Source: Shinella curvata
GTDB taxonomy: Bacteria; Pseudomonadota; Alphaproteobacteria; Rhizobiales; Rhizobiaceae
NCBI RefSeq assembly: GCF_022899935.1
Contig: NZ_JALJCJ010000003.1
Span: 186,001-250,000 of the forward strand
Direction of reading: 5' to 3'
Length of the DNA: 64,000 nt
Made by a program: the position numbers and the translations under genes. The notes beneath the pieces are model-generated. The model saw nothing but the letters and a program-made list of their open reading frames with translations, made no database searches and was not told the origin of the DNA. This document shows, piece by piece, positions 58,535-64,000 of the stretch; positions within the stretch are counted from its first letter, which is position 1; the number at the start of each line of letters is the position of its first letter.

Positions 58535-58721
58535 AGGCCTCTCCTTTTGCTGCGACGCAAAAGCAAACTAGTGCAGTTTCTCCCAGGAAGAAACTGCAAT
58601 CCATCAATATTTGGGGTTTCTACAAAAAGCCTCGCATACCCGACCTTCGACGCAATTTCCTTCGCGCCCGCTTTGGCCTATTCTCCTTGATCGAAAAAGC
58701 CGATGGACTGCGGGAGGAAGC

Positions 58722-61700
58722 ATGCCGGGCTCGCTGATATTCGCCTTGGCGCTCGCCTATCTGCTCCTGCTCTTCGCAGTCGCAAGCTACGGTGACCGCA
58801 AGGCCAAGCGGTCCGAGCGCGCCTCGAAGGGACGCCCGCTCGTCTATGCGCTGAGCCTTGCGATCTACTGCACGTCCTGGACCTATTTCGGCGGCGTTGG
58901 CCTCGCGACAACCCACGGCCTGGAATTCGCCGGCATCTATATCGGCCCGATCCTGATGTTCACGCTCGGCATGCCGCTGGTCCGCCGCATCGTGACGCTC
59001 GCCAAATCCGAACGGCTCACCTCGATCGCCGATTTCGTCGCCGCCCGCTACGGCAAGAACCCCGGTGTCGCCGCCGTCGTCGCGCTGATCTCGCTGATCG
59101 GTTACATCCCCTATATCGCGCTTCAGCTCAAAGCCGTATCGAGTTCGGTGTCGGCCATGGTCGATACGTCTGGCTTCGGGATCGACACCTCCGGCGGCCT
59201 CATCGACCTGCCGCTGGTCGTCACGCTCTTCCTTGCCTGCTTCGCCATCGTTTTCGGCACGCGCCATACCGACGCCACAGAGCATCAGGACGGCCTGATC
59301 CTCGCCATTTCGATGGAATCGCTGGTCAAGCTCATAGCCATCGCCTCGGTCGGCCTCTACGTCATCTATGGTATGTTCGACGGTCCGGGCGATCTTTGGC
59401 AGCGGGCCTCGGAAAACGAGCGCGTCATGCAGTCGCTGGCCTATGACACGCCGGTCGCACGCTGGATCCTGCTGATCGTACTGTCCGCCTTCGCCATCAT
59501 CATGCTGCCGCGCCAGTTCCATGTGACGGTCGTGGAGAACCGCACGGCCGGCGAATTGCGCACGGCCGGCATCCTCTTCCCGCTCTATCTCGTCGCCATC
59601 AACCTTTTCGTGCTGCCGGTCGCGATCGGCGGCGTCATGACGTTCAACGGCGCGGGCGACGGCGACCTTTATGTGCTGACGCTTCCCGTCGCCCTTGACC
59701 AACCCGTCCTCACGCTGATCGCGTTCATCGGCGGCTTCTCCGCTGCGACCGCCATGGTCATCGTCGCCTCCGTGGCGCTCTCCATCATGGTATCGAACGA
59801 TATCGTCATCCCTGTCGTGCTCCGGCGAAACCTCATCGGCGGTGTCGACCAGCAGGACGACCTGTCGCGCATGCTGCTCATCATCCGCAGGCTTGCGATC
59901 TTCTTCGTGCTGCTGCTGGGCTATGCCTATTACCGCGCCGCGACCGCCAATGCCGGCCTTGCCTCGATGGGTCTTCTCGCTTTCGCCGCCGTCGCGCAGG
60001 TCGCACCCGCGATGCTCGGCGGCCTGTTCTGGCGCAATGCCAATGCGCGCGGCGCCATGGCAGGTATGATCTCCGGCCTCGTCGTCTGGGCTTACCTGCT
60101 GTTCCTGCCCAGCCTCGGCGTTGCCGACAATGCCTATGTCGCCGAAACCATTCTCGGTTTCCTCTTCCCCGGCTCCACCATTTTCACCGGCGCAAATGCC
60201 GATCCTCTGGTCAACGCCACGCTCGTCGCGATGATGGTCAATGTCGGCGCCTACATCATCGGCTCGCTGACGCGCAACCCGACCTCGCTGGAGCGCCTGC
60301 AGGCCGGCACCTTCATCCGCTCGAAACCGCGCCTTGAGCGCGCCTTCCGCGGCCGCCGCACGAAGGTCACCGTGCGCGACCTCAAGACCACCATCGCCAA
60401 ATATCTCGGCGAGGAGCGCATGCAGCGTTCCTTCCACACCTATGAGCGGCAGGTCGGCCGCTGGCTGGAGGACAATGCGCCGGCCGATGCGGCCATCGTG
60501 CATTTCTCCGAGCAACTGCTCGGCAGCGCCATCGGCTCTTCCTCCGCCCGCCTCGTGCTCTCCCTTGTGCTCCAGCGCATCGACGACACGCCGACGGACA
60601 CCGACTGGTTGCTCGACCAGGCCAGCGAGGCGCTGCAATACAATCAGGATATGCTGCAGACGGCGCTCGGCCAGATGGACCAGGGCATCGCCGTCTTCGA
60701 CAGCGCCGGCAACCTCACCGTCTGGAATCGCCGCTTCCGCCAGCTGCTCGACCTGCCGGAATATGTCGGCCAGGTCGGTTTTCCGCTATCCGACATCGTG
60801 GAAATCCTCGCCGAGCGCGGCGATATTGCGGAGGAGGAACGCGCGGTCACCATCACGCGCAGCATGACCTATGACGAGCCTTTCGCGCTGGTGCTTGCTG
60901 GCGGCGAGCGCATCGTGGAGGTGCGCACCAACGCAATGCCGGAAAAGGGCTTCGTCTCCACCTATACCGACATTACCGACCGTGTCGCCGCCGACCGCGC
61001 GCTGAAACAGGTCAATGAGACGCTGGAGCACCGCGTCGCCGAGCGCACCGCCGAACTCACCCGCGTCAACACCGCGCTTGCCGAGGCGCGCGCCGCCGCC
61101 GAAGAGGCCAATATCGGCAAGACCCGCTTCTTCGCCGCCGCCGGCCACGATATTCTCCAGCCGCTCAATGCCGCCCGTCTCTATTCCTCCTCGCTGGTCG
61201 AACGGCTCGGCGAGACGGAGAACCGCGAGATGATCCACAACATCGATTCCTCGCTGGAATCGGTGGAAGCGATCCTCGGCGCCGTGCTCGACATTTCCCG
61301 CCTCGATACCGGTGCCATGAAGCCGCGCGTGCAGACGGTGGCGCTGAAGGACCTGCTGAAGCGCATCGAGACCGACTTCGCGCCGATGGCGCGGGCGAAG
61401 AACCTCAAGCTGACCGTGCTCTCCAGCTCGCTCGCCATCCGCACTGACCCGAACCTGCTGCGCCGCGTCGTGCAGAACCTCGTGTCGAATGCCATCAAAT
61501 ACACCCAGTCCGGCAAGGTGCTGGTCGGCGTGCGCCGCAAGGGCGGGCACGCCGTCATCCAGGTGCTCGATTCCGGCATCGGCATTCCCGCCTCGAAGTT
61601 CCGCACGGTCTTCAAGGAGTTCGCCCGGCTCGACGAGGGTGCGCGCACCGCACCCGGCCTCGGCCTTGGGCTTTCCATCGTCGACCGCATTTCCCGCGTG

Positions 61701-62222
61701 TTGTCGCACCCCGTCGAACTGCAATCGACGCCCGGCCGTGGCACCAGCTTCAAGGTGCGCGTGCCGATCGATGCTGCTGCCAGCCGCCACATTGCGGACA
61801 AACCGGCCGCGGTGCCTGTCAGCGACGAGCCGCTCAAGGGCCTGCGCGTGCTCTGCATCGACAACGAGCCGAAAATCCTCGACGGCATGCGCCTGCTGCT
61901 GTCCGGCTGGGGCTGCACGGTGACGCTCGCCGAATCCGTCGCGGCCGTCGAGGCACTGGTCGCCGCCGGCCCGCCGGCCGTGGATGCCGTGATCGCCGAC
62001 TACCATCTCGACGACGGCACCGGCATTGCCGCGATTGGAAAACTCCGCGCCGCGCTCGCCCGCGAGGTGCCCGCCCTGCTCGTCACCGCCGACCGCACGC
62101 CGGACGTGCGCGCCGAGGCGGAACGGGACACTATTCTCGTGCAGAACAAACCGGTGCGCCCGGCCTCCATGCGCGCTTGGCTGACGCAGTTTTCTGCCTT
62201 GCAGCGGGAGGCGGCGGAATAG
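58722..62222 (+). CDS. Hybrid sensor histidine kinase with SLC5/STAC transporter N-terminus (CrbS-like)
   Basis: 1166 residues from the ATG at 58722 (GGGAGGAAGC upstream). An N-terminal sodium:solute symporter (SSS/PutP-like) domain with ~13 helices (1-540) is followed by a STAC-type linker (KVTVRDLKTTIAKYLGEERM in part, ~550-620), a PAS domain (~645-765), a coiled coil, the histidine kinase core with H809 in AGHDILQPLN and NLVSNAIKYTQSG, and a C-terminal receiver with Asp1093. This architecture is that of CrbS, which controls acetyl-CoA synthetase with CrbR. The response regulator gene is convergent with a 2-base gap. Confidence 0.88.
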   Translation: MPGSLIFALALAYLLLLFAVASYGDRKAKRSERASKGRPLVYALSLAIYCTSWTYFGGVGLATTHGLEFAGIYIGPILMFTLGMPLVRRIVTLAKSERLTSIADFVAARYGKNPGVAAVVALISLIGYIPYIALQLKAVSSSVSAMVDTSGFGIDTSGGLIDLPLVVTLFLACFAIVFGTRHTDATEHQDGLILAISMESLVKLIAIASVGLYVIYGMFDGPGDLWQRASENERVMQSLAYDTPVARWILLIVLSAFAIIMLPRQFHVTVVENRTAGELRTAGILFPLYLVAINLFVLPVAIGGVMTFNGAGDGDLYVLTLPVALDQPVLTLIAFIGGFSAATAMVIVASVALSIMVSNDIVIPVVLRRNLIGGVDQQDDLSRMLLIIRRLAIFFVLLLGYAYYRAATANAGLASMGLLAFAAVAQVAPAMLGGLFWRNANARGAMAGMISGLVVWAYLLFLPSLGVADNAYVAETILGFLFPGSTIFTGANADPLVNATLVAMMVNVGAYIIGSLTRNPTSLERLQAGTFIRSKPRLERAFRGRRTKVTVRDLKTTIAKYLGEERMQRSFHTYERQVGRWLEDNAPADAAIVHFSEQLLGSAIGSSSARLVLSLVLQRIDDTPTDTDWLLDQASEALQYNQDMLQTALGQMDQGIAVFDSAGNLTVWNRRFRQLLDLPEYVGQVGFPLSDIVEILAERGDIAEEERAVTITRSMTYDEPFALVLAGGERIVEVRTNAMPEKGFVSTYTDITDRVAADRALKQVNETLEHRVAERTAELTRVNTALAEARAAAEEANIGKTRFFAAAGHDILQPLNAARLYSSSLVERLGETENREMIHNIDSSLESVEAILGAVLDISRLDTGAMKPRVQTVALKDLLKRIETDFAPMARAKNLKLTVLSSSLAIRTDPNLLRRVVQNLVSNAIKYTQSGKVLVGVRRKGGHAVIQVLDSGIGIPASKFRTVFKEFARLDEGARTAPGLGLGLSIVDRISRVLSHPVELQSTPGRGTSFKVRVPIDAAASRHIADKPAAVPVSDEPLKGLRVLCIDNEPKILDGMRLLLSGWGCTVTLAESVAAVEALVAAGPPAVDAVIADYHLDDGTGIAAIGKLRAALAREVPALLVTADRTPDVRAEAERDTILVQNKPVRPASMRAWLTQFSALQREAAE

Positions 62223-62224
62223 GA

Positions 62225-62878
62225 TCAGGCAGCCGCCTGCGCCGCGCCGATCTTGCCGAGCTGGATGACCGCCTGTGTGCGGCTGTCGACATTTAGCTTC
62301 AGGAGGATCGCCGAGACATGCGCCTTGATGGTCGCCTCGGAGACGCCGAGCTCGTAGGCGATCTGCTTGTTGAGCAGACCTTCGGCCAGCATGGCAAGCA
62401 CGCGTGACTGCTGCGGGGTGAGCGTGCGCAGCCGCGCGATGAGATCGGCCACTTCGTTGTCCTGCTCCGGCCCGCGCACATAGCCGCCGGGTGTATAGAT
62501 GTTGCCGGCCAGCACCGAAGCGATGCCTTCACGGATATCCTCGATGGAGGCCGATTTGGAGATGAAGCCGGAGGCGCCGAGATCGAGCGCGCGGCGGATG
62601 GTGACGGGATCGTCGCTGGCCGAGACGATGACGACCGGCAAGCTCTGGAATTCGGCGCGCAGCGAGATAAGGCCCGAAAGACCGCTGACGCCGGGCATGG
62701 CGAGATCGAGCAGCAGCAGGTCGGCATTGGAGTTGGTCTCGGCGGCCTTGCGCGCCGCCTCGAAATCGCCGGCCTCGACGATATCGGGATTGCCGTCCAT
62801 GCCCGTCAGCGCCTGTTTCAGGGCGCCGCGAAACAGCGGATGGTCGTCCGCGATGATGATCGTGAGTGCCGATGCCAT
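62225..62878 (-). CDS. NarL/LuxR-type response regulator (CrbR-like)
   Basis: 217 residues: receiver domain with ADDHPLFRGAL (acidic pocket), phospho-acceptor Asp58 in LLLLDLAMPG and the conserved Lys region GFISKSAS; a C-terminal LuxR HTH (LTPQQSRVLAMLAEGLLNKQIA in part). It is encoded convergently next to the CrbS-like kinase, its probable partner. Targets such as acs lie outside the window. Confidence 0.92.
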   Translation of the reverse strand: MASALTIIIADDHPLFRGALKQALTGMDGNPDIVEAGDFEAARKAAETNSNADLLLLDLAMPGVSGLSGLISLRAEFQSLPVVIVSASDDPVTIRRALDLGASGFISKSASIEDIREGIASVLAGNIYTPGGYVRGPEQDNEVADLIARLRTLTPQQSRVLAMLAEGLLNKQIAYELGVSEATIKAHVSAILLKLNVDSRTQAVIQLGKIGAAQAAA

Positions 62879-62953
62879 GCGCTCCCTCCCAAGAGTAAAT
62901 GGCCCAAGAGTTTGTAACCTGACGAAGGAGGCGGCGCGGGCACAGCCTCTCCG

Positions 62954-63382
62954 TCAGGTCTTCTGCGGGTCCGCGCCTTTCTCGGGAACGGCTTTCTCCT
63001 CTCCGTCCTCGAGGTTTTTCACGATGCCCATGAACCTCTGCATCATCTTTTCCATGACGGTCATGGTCCGGTCAATCTCTTCATCCGTCGGTAGCGAGGG
63101 TTTTGCATCCGTCAGAGCGGTTGTGCCGCCCTTTTCCAGCGCTTCAACGCGCTTGGTCAGCAGATCGAGCTCCTTCTCGAAGGCCGCGCGCTCGTCGGCC
63201 GCCATACGGCAAACGATCTGGCCGTCCTGCTCGCGGCAGAGCGAGATATCGCCCGAGGCCGTGTCGAGGCGGATGAAACCGGTATCGGTCTTTTCCATAC
63301 GGTAGCGGCCCTCGCCGTCCGCATGGGCGGAGCCTGCGAGGACGAAAGCGGCGAAGGTCAGGGGCAGGGCAGAGATTCGCAT
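62954..63382 (-). CDS. Small exported hypothetical protein
   Basis: 142 residues. A Sec signal peptide (MRISALPLTFAAFVLAGSAHA) is followed by ~120 residues with a beta-like start (GRYRMEKTDTGFIRLD), one Cys pair (C49, C57 region: SLCREQDGQIVCRM) and a central coiled-coil-like helix. Proteins of this sort are common in rhizobia without assigned function. It is divergent from the DUF952 gene. Confidence 0.8.
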   Translation of the reverse strand: MRISALPLTFAAFVLAGSAHADGEGRYRMEKTDTGFIRLDTASGDISLCREQDGQIVCRMAADERAAFEKELDLLTKRVEALEKGGTTALTDAKPSLPTDEEIDRTMTVMEKMMQRFMGIVKNLEDGEEKAVPEKGADPQKT

Positions 63383-63489
63383 GCAAAATCCTCCAAGAGC
63401 CGGTTTCCGGGGCTTTCACCGGTGGACATCGGCCGTTCTTTCCGGCAAGCGCTACCGTAAAGACGGCAGGCAAGGGAGAAACGGACGCG

Positions 63490-63834
63490 ATGGCCAAGAC
63501 AATCTACAAGATCGTTCCGGCAAGTCTGTGGCAAAATGCCAAAGAGGTCGGGATTTTCGAGGGTGCTGCCATCGACCTGACCGACGGCTATATCCATTTC
63601 TCCACCGCCTCGCAGGCCAAGGAAACCGCCGCCCGCCATTTCACCGGCCAGACGGACCTGCTGCTCATCGCCGTCGATGGAGATGCGCTCGGTGAAAAAC
63701 TGGTCTTCGAGCCGTCGCGCGGCGGCGATCTCTTCCCCCACCTCTATGCCGCCCTGCCGCTGTCCGCCGTGCTCTGGGAAAAACCCCTGCCGCTCGGCGC
63801 CGACGGCGCCCACCAGTTTCCGGAGATGCTGTGA
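63490..63834 (+). CDS. DUF952 domain-containing protein
   Basis: 114 residues covering the complete DUF952 domain: IYKIVPASLWQ, DGYIHFSTASQ and LVFEPSRGGDLFPHLYA are characteristic. The fold is related to nucleotide-metabolism enzymes, but no activity is established. Its stop overlaps the pyrD start (TGATG), and this DUF952-pyrD pairing is common in rhizobia. Confidence 0.9.
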   Translation: MAKTIYKIVPASLWQNAKEVGIFEGAAIDLTDGYIHFSTASQAKETAARHFTGQTDLLLIAVDGDALGEKLVFEPSRGGDLFPHLYAALPLSAVLWEKPLPLGADGAHQFPEML

Positions 63835-64000
63835 TGTCCCTGCTTTCGACGCTTGGCCGCAAGGGCCTCTTCCTCTTCGACCCGGAAACCGCCCATGGCC
63901 TGTCCATCACCGCGCTGAAGACCGGCCTGGTACCCGCCTGCCCTGCCAAGGCCGATCCGCGGCTGGCCCAGACCGTCGCCGGCCTGGCTTTCCCCAACCC
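63834..64000 (+). CDS. pyrD: Dihydroorotate dehydrogenase (class 2), N-terminal part cut by window
   Basis: The first 55 residues are visible (start MSLLSTLGRKGLFLFDPETA, then DPRLAQTVAGLAFPN). This is the membrane-associating N-terminus of the quinone-linked PyrD, which oxidises dihydroorotate in pyrimidine synthesis. The rest lies beyond base 64000. Confidence 0.85.
   Translation, partial: MSLLSTLGRKGLFLFDPETAHGLSITALKTGLVPACPAKADPRLAQTVAGLAFPN

Overview
The window is high-GC chromosomal DNA from a member of the Alphaproteobacteria, most likely Rhizobiaceae (Shinella, Ensifer or Rhizobium type). I base this on the synteny block murA-DUF2948-hisD-UPF0262-phosphatase-infA-maf-yacG, a full CtrA-type site, rhizobial mosaic palindromes and a CIO-type quinol oxidase with a DUF2474 subunit. 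The genus is an inference and nothing here fixes it.

Layout. 1-9.7 kb: the 3' end of a c-type cytochrome gene, an AEC-family permease, and a large periplasmic alpha-2-macroglobulin gene followed by pbpC, with a perfect CtrA site upstream. 9.9-22.2 kb: a leucine/isovalerate degradation operon on the minus strand. It reads fused indolepyruvate-type ferredoxin oxidoreductase, isovaleryl-CoA dehydrogenase, methylcrotonyl-CoA carboxylase beta, RidA, methylcrotonyl-CoA carboxylase alpha, HMG-CoA lyase and enoyl-CoA hydratase, and is headed by a coupled FAA-hydrolase/Lrp pair. 22.3-24.6 kb: a frameshifted MFS gene divergent from an AraC regulator whose frame runs into tRNA-Thr. 24.8-30.8 kb: conserved housekeeping block ending in tRNA-Phe.

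30.9-39.6 kb is the main accessory region, a surface-polymer island next to tRNA-Phe. A QueC-like PP-loop protein and a polysaccharide pyruvyltransferase lie on the minus strand. Divergent from them are a TarI/IspD-like cytidylyltransferase, a CDP-polyol phosphotransferase (TagB/TagF-like), a second pyruvyltransferase, an NAD-dependent epimerase/dehydratase and a second TagF-like protein. Together they suggest a (possibly pyruvylated) polyol-phosphate polymer in a Gram-negative, which I consider the most unusual system here.

39.8-47.5 kb: aminotransferase, small P-loop kinase, galE, chorismate mutase, the cydA-cydB-DUF2474 oxidase operon, and a tandem array of five paralogous tiny secreted proteins. 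Two of these encode identical proteins, and the spacers carry conserved hairpins. 48-57 kb: an arginine or methylarginine uptake and breakdown locus with an ABC importer, M20 amidohydrolase, DDAH-like hydrolase, TetR regulator, and AruH-like and AruI-like enzymes of the arginine transaminase pathway. 57-64 kb: a ParB-fold-like hypothetical protein, mscL, a CrbS/CrbR-like sensor-transporter kinase with a convergent response regulator, a small secreted protein, a DUF952 protein and the start of pyrD.

All calls come from reading motifs, lengths, start signals and gene order. No database search was run.
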